This document shows positions 8,441 to 15,280 of a stretch of 24,906 nucleotides of DNA, piece by piece. The first letter of the stretch is position 1; each line of letters begins with the position of its first letter. Origin of the DNA: an uncultured Clostridia bacterium (lineage in GTDB: Bacteria > Bacillota > Clostridia > TANB77 > CAG-465); NCBI GenBank assembly GCA_934162655.1, contig CAKPJL010000016.1:1-24906 (forward strand), in the 5' to 3' direction. The translations under genes and the position numbers were made by a program. The notes under the pieces are model-generated. The model ran no database searches and was not told the DNA's origin. It saw nothing but the letters and a program-made list of their open reading frames with translations.

Positions 8441-9907
8441 CTAACTATTATAAAATTCAGTTTCAGATGTAAGATTAATTCCTAAACTGTTAAATAATTC
8501 TAAATCATTTCTTGATACCATGTATGTCGAATGTGCCTCGCACCCTCTTAATTTATCCAAATTTTTTAGTGCTTTTTCCACAATTGGATTTGTAACAGAA
8601 CAAATACTAAGTGCTATTAACACTTCATCTAGTTCTAGTGTCTTTTCAATTTTTTTTAGTCTGTTTTCTTTTAAATTGATTATAGGCTCTAATACCGATG
8701 GTGAAAGTAAGTATACTTCATCTGGAATTTTAGTTAACACTTTAATAGCATTTATCACTGCACTACTTATAGGACTTAAAATTTCTGTTTTTCTTCCTGT
8801 AATAATATTTCCATTTTGAAGTTGTATTGCAACAGCATGACATTTACTTTCGTCTTTTTTATCTAGTGCTGCTCTTACTACTTTTCTGTCATCTTCTGAA
8901 ATTGAAAGCTCATTCATCAGAAGTTTTATTCTCTCACATATTTCAAGACTTCCATTACCTAACTTTAAATCATTTTGAGCTCTATAATATCTTCTTATTA
9001 TTTCATTTTTAGCTGCAAGTCTTACTGCATCGTCATCTTCAATACATTTGCCTATTACATTAACTCCCATATCAGTTGGAGAATAATATATATCCTCACC
9101 TACAATTTTATATAAAATATTTTTTAAAACTGGAAATACTTCTAAATCTCTATTATAGTTTACAGCAGGAATTTTATATTTTTCTAAATGAAAATAGTCA
9201 ATCATATTTTTATCATTTAAATCTGCTGTTGCTGCCTCATATGCTATATTTACTGGATGTTTTAGTGGCAAGTCCCATACAGGGAAAGTTTCAAATTTTG
9301 CATATCCTGCTTTTACTCCTCTTTTATATTCATGATAAAGTTGAGAAAGACAAGTTGCAAGTTTTCCACTACAAGGGCCTGGTGCACTAACAACTACTAA
9401 TGGTTTTGTAGTCGTTATATATGGATTTGCACCATATCCTTCCTCACTTACAATTGTGTCAACATCTGTTGGATAACCTTTTGTGAATTTATGAAGATAA
9501 GTCTCTACATTATATGATTTTAATTTATTCTTAAATTTTTCAATTCCTTCTTGACCAGAATATAATGTTATAACTACACTATTTACAGTAAGTCCTATGT
9601 TTCTTAAATATTTAATAAGTCTTATAACTTCTAAATCATAAGATATACCATGATCTGCTCTTATTTTACTTTTTGCAATATCATTTGCATTTATACAAAA
9701 GATAACCTCTGCTTGATCTTTTAGTTCTTTTAACATTTTAATCTTTATATCAGGTTCAAATCCTGGCAATACACGCATTGCATGGTAGTCATCAACCAAC
9801 TTTCCACCAAATTCAAGATATAGCTTGTTATCAAACATTTTAATTCTTTTTCGAATTTTTTCACTTTGTAATTTGATATACTTTTCACTATTAAAACTTT
9901 TTTCCAT
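8441..9907 (-). CDS. DUF1846 (UPF0371) family protein
   Basis: A 488-residue cytoplasmic protein of the DUF1846/UPF0371 family, widespread in Clostridia and streptococci and of unproven biochemical role. Recognisable blocks are FGGKLVDDYHAMRVLPGF (about residues 34-51), EVIFCINANDIAKSKIRADHGISYD, and a central Gly-rich loop VVSAPGPCSGKLATCLSQLYHE that looks like a nucleotide- or phosphate-binding turn. MGVNVIGKCIEDDDAV and a C-terminal YMVSRNDLELFNSLGINLT block follow. The length matches the family (about 490-500). The ATG at 9907 is preceded by AGGAAGG at somewhat long spacing (about 11 nt); an extension to 9973 would overlap the promoter. It lies upstream of gpr but is separated from it by a strong terminator. 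Confidence 0.9.
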   Translation of the reverse strand: MEKSFNSEKYIKLQSEKIRKRIKMFDNKLYLEFGGKLVDDYHAMRVLPGFEPDIKIKMLKELKDQAEVIFCINANDIAKSKIRADHGISYDLEVIRLIKYLRNIGLTVNSVVITLYSGQEGIEKFKNKLKSYNVETYLHKFTKGYPTDVDTIVSEEGYGANPYITTTKPLVVVSAPGPCSGKLATCLSQLYHEYKRGVKAGYAKFETFPVWDLPLKHPVNIAYEAATADLNDKNMIDYFHLEKYKIPAVNYNRDLEVFPVLKNILYKIVGEDIYYSPTDMGVNVIGKCIEDDDAVRLAAKNEIIRRYYRAQNDLKLGNGSLEICERIKLLMNELSISEDDRKVVRAALDKKDESKCHAVAIQLQNGNIITGRKTEILSPISSAVINAIKVLTKIPDEVYLLSPSVLEPIINLKENRLKKIEKTLELDEVLIALSICSVTNPIVEKALKNLDKLRGCEAHSTYMVSRNDLELFNSLGINLTSETEFYNS

Positions 9908-9941
9908 AATATAATCAACCTTCCTAAGAAATCTTTTTTTC

Positions 9942-9970
9942 ATTCTATAACAGCTTAATATTTTTTTCAA
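9942..9970 (-). promoter_or_regulatory. Sigma-A promoter of the DUF1846 gene
   Basis: On the minus strand, -35 TTGAAA (9970-9965), 17-nt spacer, -10 TAGAAT (9947-9942). Confidence 0.6.
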
Positions 9971-10009
9971 CACTTTAAAACAAAATATTACAAAAAATTG
10001 TTGAGATAT

Positions 10010-10045
10010 AAAAAAAGAGAATGACCTAAAATGTCATTCTCTTTT
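10010..10045 (-). terminator. Intrinsic terminator of the 91-residue membrane protein gene
   Basis: A perfect 13-bp stem (AAAGAGAATGAC core) with a 7-nt loop, followed on the minus strand by seven T (10016-10010). It lies 31 nt after the stop at 10076. Confidence 0.85.
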
Positions 10046-10075
10046 AATTTAAATCAATATGCTTTATCCTTAAAT

Positions 10076-10351
10076 CTAAGTAATGCTCACAATTAAAGCT
10101 ATTAGAGATAATACATACATCATACCATTTCGAGCAATTGCATCCATGTTTTTTAAAATTCCGCCATAAATCATTTTAACGGTATAGTACAGTAACAATG
10201 TAGTAAAACTGCAACATAAAAATACAGAACTATATACACCCGAAAATTTAAATAATGATATTATAGCCGCACCGGTGAATGCTGTAGTCATACCATTAAG
10301 TATCCAACATATCGAATTTACAGCCTTAATAACTTTTTTTTCGTCATTCAT
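10076..10351 (-). CDS. Small membrane protein, 91 residues, three predicted TM segments
   Basis: I do not recognise a family. The ATG at 10351 follows GGAGGA; an extension to 10402 would cover the leader element. After a charged N-terminus (MNDEKKVIKAVN) there are three hydrophobic segments, about residues 13-35 (ICWILNGMTTAFTGAAIISL), 38-58 (VFLCCSFTTLLLYYTV) and 72-91 (GMMYVLSLIALIVSIT). Almost no chain follows the last one. The gene has its own promoter (10467-10495), a leader of about 110 nt with the duplicated element also found before the next membrane-protein gene, and a strong terminator. The shared leader suggests common control with the 117-residue neighbour; the proteins themselves are not visibly related. 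Confidence 0.75.
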   Translation of the reverse strand: MNDEKKVIKAVNSICWILNGMTTAFTGAAIISLFKFSGVYSSVFLCCSFTTLLLYYTVKMIYGGILKNMDAIARNGMMYVLSLIALIVSIT

Positions 10352-10368
10352 AGAAATTCCTCCAAATT

Positions 10369-10439
10369 CTTTTATTGTTGCTTTTCTTATCATATATGTC
10401 AAACCAAAAAGTAAGAAGATATCTTCTTTACTAATTAGT
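10369..10439 (-). repeat. Duplicated 5' leader element, copy A
   Basis: Nearly the same sequence as copy B at 10971-11039. Over the aligned 49 nt (10391-10439 versus 10991-11039), 43 positions agree; the remainder differs mainly by a 2-nt gap. In the direction of transcription it holds ACTAATTAG, a dyad hairpin (GTAAAGAAGAT/ATCTTCTTAC) followed by a CTTTTTGG run, TTGACATATATGATAA, and AACAATAAAAG just before the ribosome site. Five of the six mismatches fall in the hairpin arms. Confidence 0.85.
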
Positions 10440-10466
10440 GAAGAAAAAAATATTTAAACTGTATAC

Positions 10467-10495
10467 ATTATACACTATTTCACACAAATATTCAA
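10467..10495 (-). promoter_or_regulatory. Sigma-A promoter upstream of leader copy A
   Basis: On the minus strand, -35 TTGAAT (10495-10490), 17-nt spacer, -10 TATAAT (10472-10467). Transcription should start near 10460, which puts the whole duplicated element in the 5' untranslated region. Confidence 0.75.
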
Positions 10496-10524
10496 GTATT
10501 ATAACTAATTATTTTAAAATGATT

Positions 10525-10548
10525 AGAGCCACTATTTCTAGCGGCTCT
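10525..10548 (-). terminator. Probable terminator of the 117-residue membrane protein gene
   Basis: On the minus strand, AGAGCCGCTA-GAAA-TAGTGGCTCT forms a 10-bp stem (one G-T pair) with a GAAA tetraloop, 50 nt after the stop at 10599. The following tract is A/T-rich but has only a short T run, so termination may be partial. Confidence 0.6.
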
Positions 10549-10598
10549 TTAAATAATGGCTTGAGTATTTTTATGACATTTTTTCTCTGTTAATTTTA

Positions 10599-10952
10599 CT
10601 AGTCTTTTTTCTTACTATCTGTACATAAGCACTGACCAAATGTCATAATCTGATATACCGCAAAGAAATCTATGCCAAAAATCTTAGTGGCTCCCCAAGT
10701 TGCAAATAGTATAACTGCCAATGTACCAAATATAGTTAAAAACATGAGAAAAGATAATCTACTCTCCTCTGCTGTACTATCAGTAATAACTCCTGCAATT
10801 ACTAAAAATACAATAAATCCCAAAATAATAATTATGCTACCACCCAGATGGATGTAAATAAATGCCATTCCCTGTTCGGTCCAACCTAACACATCAGACA
10901 CTAAAAAGCTTAAACCAAAGCAAATAAACCATAAAGCAAATTTTTTTAACAT
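10599..10952 (-). CDS. Small membrane protein, 117 residues
   Basis: I do not recognise a family. The ATG at 10952 follows GTGGAGGAAA; the in-frame GTG at 10967 overlaps that ribosome site and is rejected. Predicted membrane segments lie at about residues 4-22 (KFALWFICFGLSFLVSDVLG), 30-56 (FIYIHLGGSIIIILGFIVFLV) and 68-92 (LSFLMFLTIFGTLAVILFATWG). A short Cys-containing, Lys-rich tail ends the protein (GQCLCTDSKKKD). It is preceded by leader copy B (10971-11039), nearly identical to the leader of the 91-residue protein, and has a GAAA-loop hairpin downstream. Two small membrane proteins under one duplicated leader point to a shared condition of expression; the function is unknown. Confidence 0.75.
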   Translation of the reverse strand: MLKKFALWFICFGLSFLVSDVLGWTEQGMAFIYIHLGGSIIIILGFIVFLVIAGVITDSTAEESRLSFLMFLTIFGTLAVILFATWGATKIFGIDFFAVYQIMTFGQCLCTDSKKKD

Positions 10953-10970
10953 AATTATTTCCTCCACTTT

Positions 10971-11039
10971 CTTTTATTGTTGTTTTTTATCATATATGTC
11001 AAGCCAAAAAGTAAGAGAATACATTCCTTACTAATTAGT
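10971..11039 (-). repeat. Duplicated 5' leader element, copy B
   Basis: Partner of copy A (10369-10439), about 600 bp away and in the same orientation relative to the downstream gene. The dyad here is GTAAGGAAT/ATTCTCTTAC, again followed by CTTTTTGG and TTGACATATATGAT. The stem has changed in sequence but still pairs over most of its length. Confidence 0.85.
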
Positions 11040-11234
11040 AAATACAGGAATAGATATATTTATTTTATTTATATAATATGAAAATTTATATAAAATAGTA
11101 ACACTTTTATAATAAAATATTTATTTTACCTTGCATTTTTTACCAAATTACTTTTAATCTTTTATTTTATCTAACCTGATACAGATACAACCCTAAATAC
11201 ATGTAAACATAAATTAAATCCATAAATTTCAACG

Positions 11235-11258
11235 AAAAAAAAATGTTCTTATAGAACA
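11235..11258 (-). terminator. Intrinsic terminator of tRNA-Leu
   Basis: On the minus strand, TGTTCT-ATA-AGAACA followed by nine T (11243-11235), about 25 nt past the tRNA 3' end. Confidence 0.85.
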
Positions 11259-11282
11259 CTAATTCCATAAAAACATCCATAC

Positions 11283-11366
11283 TGGTGCGGGTAAAAGGAC
11301 TTGAACCTTCACGCCTCTCGGCACCGGATTCTAAGTCCGGCGCGTCTGCCATTTCGCCATACCCGC
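11283..11366 (-). tRNA. tRNA-Leu (anticodon UAG)
   Basis: The minus strand folds into a class II tRNA: acceptor GCGGGTA/TACCCGC, D arm, anticodon stem CCGGA/TCCGG with loop CTTAGAA (anticodon TAG, reading CUA and related Leu codons), a long variable arm (TGCCGAGAGGCGT) and T arm with GGTTCAAGTCC. Discriminator A and an encoded CCA (11285-11283) complete the 3' end. The promoter lies upstream and the terminator downstream. Confidence 0.95.
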
Positions 11367-11379
11367 TAACACGTATATT

Positions 11380-11408
11380 ATGATAACATATTTTTTTGTA
11401 CGTGTCAA
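11380..11408 (-). promoter_or_regulatory. Promoter of tRNA-Leu
   Basis: On the minus strand, a consensus -35 TTGACA (11408-11403), 17-nt spacer, -10 TATCAT (11385-11380). It lies directly after the stop of the HD-domain gene. Confidence 0.75.
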
Positions 11409-11427
11409 TATTTTTTTATAAACTTTT

Positions 11428-11982
11428 TTATATTCCGTAAATATATGTTGCTTCTAAATCAGCTTCAAATAGTATTAGAGCAAGTGGATACTTTTTATAT
11501 GCACTTCCAATTGTACTGTATTGTTCTTTTGGTTCAGTAAAGCCCATATGCCAACGAATAGCATACTTTTCTTCATTTGTTAATTTCATAAATTCAGTTA
11601 TCATCATAACAGATTTTTCACCATGTCCATATGGTATTGTATCATCCACTGTATAATATGGGACTTTTTCCCAATCTCCATGAGCATTTTTAGCATTTCT
11701 ATAATCCACCTTATAAAAATTACACTTGCATATATCATGTAACAAAGCAACTATTTTTATTGTATCTTCGTTGACATCTATATCTATTACACCGCTTTTT
11801 AATTTTTTATCCAAAATTTCGTATACTTTTAAGCTATGCTCTGCTAGTCCTCCTTCATAATCTCCATGAAATCTAGTGCTTGCTGGTGCAGTAAAAAAAT
11901 CAGACTTTTCTAAAAAAGATATCACATCCTCTATTCCATCTCTATTTGTAGATCTTAATAATTCTAATATTTTATCTTTCAT
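11428..11982 (-). CDS. HD-domain metal-dependent hydrolase
   Basis: A 184-residue protein of the HD phosphohydrolase superfamily, which uses His/Asp-bound metals to cleave phosphate esters of nucleotides or similar substrates. Metal-binding residues can be placed: His49 (GGLAEHSLKV), His82-Asp83 (LLHDICK), His120 (YGHGEKS), His145 (IRWHMGF) and Asp175 (FEADLEA). The start ATG 11982 follows GGAGGAAGG; the extension to 12018 has no ribosome site and would run into the promoter. There is no signal peptide or membrane segment. The gene is divergent from the M14 peptidase gene and just upstream of tRNA-Leu. The substrate cannot be told from sequence. Confidence 0.88.
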   Translation of the reverse strand: MKDKILELLRSTNRDGIEDVISFLEKSDFFTAPASTRFHGDYEGGLAEHSLKVYEILDKKLKSGVIDIDVNEDTIKIVALLHDICKCNFYKVDYRNAKNAHGDWEKVPYYTVDDTIPYGHGEKSVMMITEFMKLTNEEKYAIRWHMGFTEPKEQYSTIGSAYKKYPLALILFEADLEATYIYGI

Positions 11983-12006
11983 AACCTTCCTCCAAACTTT
12001 TTTTAA

Positions 12007-12035
12007 AATATACCACAATTTAATATGTTAAGCAA
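12007..12035 (-). promoter_or_regulatory. Sigma-A promoter of the HD-domain gene
   Basis: On the minus strand, -35 TTGCTT (12035-12030), 17-nt spacer, -10 TATATT (12012-12007). Confidence 0.6.
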
Positions 12036-12133
12036 GATTTTATTCTTATTTTGTATTATTTTGTCGTAATATTTTAGACATTTGATATCATAGTTTGAAA
12101 TCATGTGAGTATTATGTTATAAGGTGATTTTAA

Positions 12134-13324
12134 TTGGAAGAAAAAATATTTATAAAAGATTACATTTTGCCACTAGATAATTTATATAAATACATAAGCC
12201 TAATACTTACTTCAAGTAAAAATTCTGATGTAGGTAAAAATAAAGTTATAAAAAAAGAAATAATTGGATACACAAATTTTGGCTACCCTATTTATTCTAT
12301 ACAAATAGGGCAAGGGAAAAATGATGTTATTTTAATGGGAGGAACACATGGATGCGAAATTGCAACTGTTTACTTCATGCTTGAATTCATGGTAACACTT
12401 ATAAAGGATAATTCTATTGCACAAGAAATTTTTGAAAATTATACATTTCACATAATTCCAGTTTTAAACCCTGAAGGATATAAAATTTCTTCATCCATTG
12501 TTTATCAAAATTTTAAAAATAGTACAGTTAATCAACTAGAAGAAATATCAAAAATGTATGTAAGAGCATATTTACAAGATGATCAAAATTCCATTGGACA
12601 TGTAACAAATAATAAACTATATAAAAAAATTATTCCATCATCTATTAACTTTATAGATAATATTAACTTAAGAAAATCAGTAGCAGATATTTTGCACAGT
12701 TGTAATCTAAAAGATGATTTACTACTTATTTGGTCATCAAACGGAGTTGGAATAGACCCTAATGCAAATTCTATTCATAAATTCGATATATTACAAAAAT
12801 ATAGAAGAACTCACAAGTACGGTAATTTAAGATATAATGATATACCTGCCAATAGACCAAGTCCTATTGGATTTTATGGATATGAACCATTAGACAACAA
12901 ATGTCCTGAAACAAGAGCAATATTTAATTATGTAACAAATCTTTATCATAATAATTTAAATAAGAAAAGTGATAGAAAGCTTATATCAATTTTTTCTTAT
13001 CATTCTACCGGTGGCGAATTATACTCTATTCCTAGCAAAAATGCTAAAGAAAGTCAAATATTGTATCATAAAGAACTAAGCAACATATATAGGAGCTATA
13101 CAGATTATTATATAGTTGAAGATAAGTTAAAATATGGATTTATGGATTATTTTAGAGATTATCTAGAAGGTGTATTCTCACTTACCGTTGAACTTTCAAA
13201 AGTAAGTGGAAATCCTCTATCTTGTTTTACAAATATAGAAAATTTTAATAAAGAAATAATTAATAATAAAAAAGCTATATTTAAAACATTAGAAAAGATT
13301 AACAATTTAAATTATAATAGCTAA
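12134..13324 (+). CDS. M14-family zinc carboxypeptidase
   Basis: A 396-residue metallocarboxypeptidase-like protein. The zinc ligands of family M14 are visible: His72 and Glu75 in GGTHGCE, and His290 in SYHSTGGELY. The catalytic Glu353 lies in FSLTVEL. NPEGY (about residues 112-116) and GIDPNAN (about 207-212, a variant of the usual D-x-N-R-N) form the substrate pocket. Two insertions between NPEGY and GIDPNAN, and between DILQK and the PSPIGF loop, lengthen the fold. There is no signal peptide, so it probably acts in the cytoplasm, perhaps on imported peptides or muropeptides (inference). Translation starts at TTG 12134 behind AAGGTG. The upstream region carries a tandem TTTGA(T/A)ATCAT repeat. 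Confidence 0.88.
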   Translation: MEEKIFIKDYILPLDNLYKYISLILTSSKNSDVGKNKVIKKEIIGYTNFGYPIYSIQIGQGKNDVILMGGTHGCEIATVYFMLEFMVTLIKDNSIAQEIFENYTFHIIPVLNPEGYKISSSIVYQNFKNSTVNQLEEISKMYVRAYLQDDQNSIGHVTNNKLYKKIIPSSINFIDNINLRKSVADILHSCNLKDDLLLIWSSNGVGIDPNANSIHKFDILQKYRRTHKYGNLRYNDIPANRPSPIGFYGYEPLDNKCPETRAIFNYVTNLYHNNLNKKSDRKLISIFSYHSTGGELYSIPSKNAKESQILYHKELSNIYRSYTDYYIVEDKLKYGFMDYFRDYLEGVFSLTVELSKVSGNPLSCFTNIENFNKEIINNKKAIFKTLEKINNLNYNS

Positions 13325-13328
13325 AGTA

Positions 13329-13357
13329 TTGTATTTTCAATAGATTTATGATATAAT
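13329..13357 (+). promoter_or_regulatory. Sigma-A promoter of the 111-residue protein gene
   Basis: -35 TTGTAT (13329-13334), 17-nt spacer, -10 TATAAT (13352-13357). Confidence 0.75.
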
Positions 13358-13378
13358 TATTATGTAAAATTATTAAAA

Positions 13379-13402
13379 ACTTTTGATGAATTATCAAAAA
13401 GT
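13379..13402 (+). promoter_or_regulatory. 5' UTR hairpin beside the ribosome site of the 111-residue protein gene
   Basis: ACTTTTGAT pairs with ATCAAAAAGT (one bulged A) around a 5-nt loop and ends at the first base of the TAGGAGG ribosome site (13402-13408). It lies in a leader of about 50 nt. Confidence 0.5.
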
Positions 13403-13415
13403 AGGAGGAAAAAAT

Positions 13416-13751
13416 ATGAGCATAGGTTCAGACATAATTAAAATGTATCACAAGTATTCAGAAGTATACAATAAAAGACGTGAAGAGCAATTACCAAAAC
13501 GGATAAATGCTGTTAAAGAGCTGGTAACAGAATTAATAAATAACGGTAGTATGCCATGCGATATTAAAACTATTGCATATGAAATTGATTCTGACTTTTC
13601 CAAAAAAATGAAATCTGAGTTAATTTTTGACTTAGAAGTATCATCATATGTTGAAGTAGAAATAAACAAATCATGTGCAGAAGGATTTAAAATTATAAGA
13701 ACTATAACTGATAATAAGATCAAATACTACCTTGTTCTTAACCTAAATTAA
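13416..13751 (+). CDS. Hypothetical cytoplasmic protein, 111 residues
   Basis: I do not recognise this protein. The ATG at 13416 is chosen because TAGGAGGA stands at ideal spacing; an earlier in-frame ATG at 13383 has no ribosome site and lies in the leader hairpin. The sequence begins with a helical, basic stretch (MYHKYSEVYNKRREEQLPKRINAVKELVTELINNG). It continues as a compact alpha/beta region with two late strands (SSYVEVEI, KYYLVLNLN). There is no signal peptide, membrane segment or Cys pair. It has its own near-consensus promoter and strong terminator, so it is expressed alone, between the M14 peptidase and rmuC. The size would suit a small regulator or adaptor, but nothing in it proves that. 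Confidence 0.78.
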   Translation: MSIGSDIIKMYHKYSEVYNKRREEQLPKRINAVKELVTELINNGSMPCDIKTIAYEIDSDFSKKMKSELIFDLEVSSYVEVEINKSCAEGFKIIRTITDNKIKYYLVLNLN

Positions 13752-13756
13752 AATAT

Positions 13757-13797
13757 ATAGTGTGTCTAAAAATAAGGCACACTATTTTTCTTTTTTT
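13757..13797 (+). terminator. Intrinsic terminator of the 111-residue protein gene
   Basis: ATAGTGTGTC pairs with GGCACACTAT (one G-T pair) around a 9-nt A-rich loop, followed by a long T-rich tract. Confidence 0.9.
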
Positions 13798-13808
13798 ATT
13801 AATTTAAA

Positions 13809-13837
13809 TTGACAAACAAAAGTTCTTATTATATAAT
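13809..13837 (+). promoter_or_regulatory. Perfect-consensus sigma-A promoter of rmuC
   Basis: TTGACA (13809-13814), 17-nt spacer, TATAAT (13832-13837). Both hexamers and the spacing match the consensus exactly. Confidence 0.85.
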
Positions 13838-13867
13838 TTAATTATTATTTTGAAAAGAGGTTTTTAT

Positions 13868-15151
13868 ATGGACATAACATTAATATTATTAATTATAACT
13901 ATTGCACTTCTGATAATAACTATTGTTTTACTTATTTCAAAAAAGAGCACTGATAGTTCAAAAGTTTTATCAGATGAACTTTTAAAAACGCGTCAAGAAC
14001 TTGCTACTTCCCTTATGCAAACTAGGCAAGAAATTTCTAATAAACTAACAGAAAATTCAAATACTCAACAGCTTCAACTAACAAACCTTACAAGCCTAAA
14101 TGAGACTAAGCTTGAGAATAATAGAAAAAATATGGAAGATAAACTAGAAAATATAAGAAAGACAGTTGAATTAAGTTTAAATTCTATTCAAAAGGACAAT
14201 AATGAAAAATTAGAAAAAATGCGTATAACAGTGGATGAAAAACTTCAAGGAACTCTTGAAAAACGTCTTGGTGAATCATTTAAGATTGTAAATGATAGAC
14301 TTGAATCTGTTTACAAAGGACTTGGTGAAATGCAAAACCTTGCACAAGGTGTTGGTGATTTAAAAAAAGTATTTACTAATGTAAAATCACGCGGATACTG
14401 GGGTGAAGTCCAACTGTCTAGCATCTTAGATCAATTTTTAACAAATGAACAATATTCATGTAACGTAAAAACAAGACCGAATTCAAATGATTTAGTTGAG
14501 TTTGCAATTAAACTCCCTGGAAAAAATGATAATGAATTTGTCTGGTTACCTGTTGATTCAAAATTTCCAATTGAAGACTACACAAGACTTGTAGATGCAG
14601 AAGAAAATTCAGATTTAGAATTAATTTCTAACTATAAAAAACAACTTGAGACTTCAATAAAACTCTTTGCAAAGGATATACATGATAAATATATTGAATC
14701 TCCCTATACTACTGATTTTGCCATAATGTTTTTACCTACTGAAAGTCTTTATTGTGAAGTATTAAAAAATACTAGTCTATGTGAATGTTTATCTCAAAAA
14801 TATAGAGTGGTTGTATCTGGGCCTACTACATTTGTAGCACTACTAAACAGCCTTCAAATGGGCTTTAAAACACTTGCCATTGAAAAGCGTACAAGTGAAG
14901 TATGGCAATTACTTGGCATGGTCAAATCTGAATTTACAAAATTTGGAGATATACTTGATAAAACAAATAAAAAGTTATTAGAAATTTCAAATACAATGGA
15001 ACTTGCTTCAAAAAAATCTAGAACAATTGAAAGAAAATTAAAAAAAGTAGAAGCACTTCCACTTTCAGATGAGAGCAATTTTTATGAATTTGATAGTAAT
15101 TTTACTGGTAGTATAGACTCATCTACTACGCAAAATGAAGATAATTATTAA
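13868..15151 (+). CDS. rmuC: RmuC family protein (DNA recombination/inversion limiting)
   Basis: A 427-residue RmuC homologue. The E. coli founder restrains inversion at short inverted repeats, and the fold suggests nuclease relatives; the exact biochemistry is unsettled. Order of parts: an N-terminal membrane anchor (residues 2-24, MDITLILLIITIALLIITIV); a long Gln/Glu/Asn-rich coiled coil (about 35-155); then the RmuC domain (about 165-385) with SRGYWGEVQLSSILDQ, EFVWLPVDSKFPIEDYTRL and a MFLPTESLYCEVL block. A helical, Lys-rich segment and a short acidic tail end the protein. The length is normal for the family. The start ATG 13868 follows AAGAGG; an in-frame ATG at 13850 has no ribosome site. 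It has a consensus promoter and its own terminator. Confidence 0.93.
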   Translation: MDITLILLIITIALLIITIVLLISKKSTDSSKVLSDELLKTRQELATSLMQTRQEISNKLTENSNTQQLQLTNLTSLNETKLENNRKNMEDKLENIRKTVELSLNSIQKDNNEKLEKMRITVDEKLQGTLEKRLGESFKIVNDRLESVYKGLGEMQNLAQGVGDLKKVFTNVKSRGYWGEVQLSSILDQFLTNEQYSCNVKTRPNSNDLVEFAIKLPGKNDNEFVWLPVDSKFPIEDYTRLVDAEENSDLELISNYKKQLETSIKLFAKDIHDKYIESPYTTDFAIMFLPTESLYCEVLKNTSLCECLSQKYRVVVSGPTTFVALLNSLQMGFKTLAIEKRTSEVWQLLGMVKSEFTKFGDILDKTNKKLLEISNTMELASKKSRTIERKLKKVEALPLSDESNFYEFDSNFTGSIDSSTTQNEDNY

Positions 15152-15155
15152 TAAA

Positions 15156-15187
15156 AAAGTCCCAAAAATAAACTTGGGATTTTTTTT
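15156..15187 (+). terminator. Intrinsic terminator of rmuC
   Basis: TCCCAA pairs with TTGGGA (flanking A-T pairs extend it) around an AT-rich loop, followed by eight T. Confidence 0.85.
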
Positions 15188-15211
15188 AGTATTATATTTT
15201 GATTTTAGGTA

Positions 15212-15240
15212 TAGACTTTTTCTACAAAATATGCTACAAT
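15212..15240 (+). promoter_or_regulatory. Probable promoter of glmU
   Basis: -35 TAGACT (15212-15217, weak), 17-nt spacer, -10 TACAAT (15235-15240). Confidence 0.5.
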
Positions 15241-15280
15241 TTGGTTTGGTATCTATATACCGTTAAAGGAGTGATTTATT

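Larger units (their letters stand above)
10953..11282. other. Gene-free stretch between the 117-residue gene and tRNA-Leu
   Basis: These 330 bases hold leader copy B (10971-11039), extremely AT-rich DNA without a convincing ORF (11040-11234) and the tRNA-Leu terminator (11235-11258). I see no clear promoter for the downstream gene between 11040 and 11110; TATATC and TATTAT boxes are present but lack a good -35. Confidence 0.6.

Noticed and set aside
10374..10400. TTGACATATATGATAA in the duplicated leader as the main promoter
   Set aside because: No acceptable -10 stands 17 nt after TTGACA in either copy, whereas a good promoter lies upstream of copy A. Kept as an alternative only.
11167..11352. 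Minus-strand frame with MADAPDLESGAERREGSSPF
   Set aside because: It is a translation of tRNA-Leu, a well-known annotation artefact.
11366..11410. ACACGTA...TACGTGT inverted repeat around the tRNA-Leu promoter as an operator
   Set aside because: The arms are short and far apart in very AT-rich DNA, and regulation of a single tRNA gene in this way would be unusual; chance is likelier.
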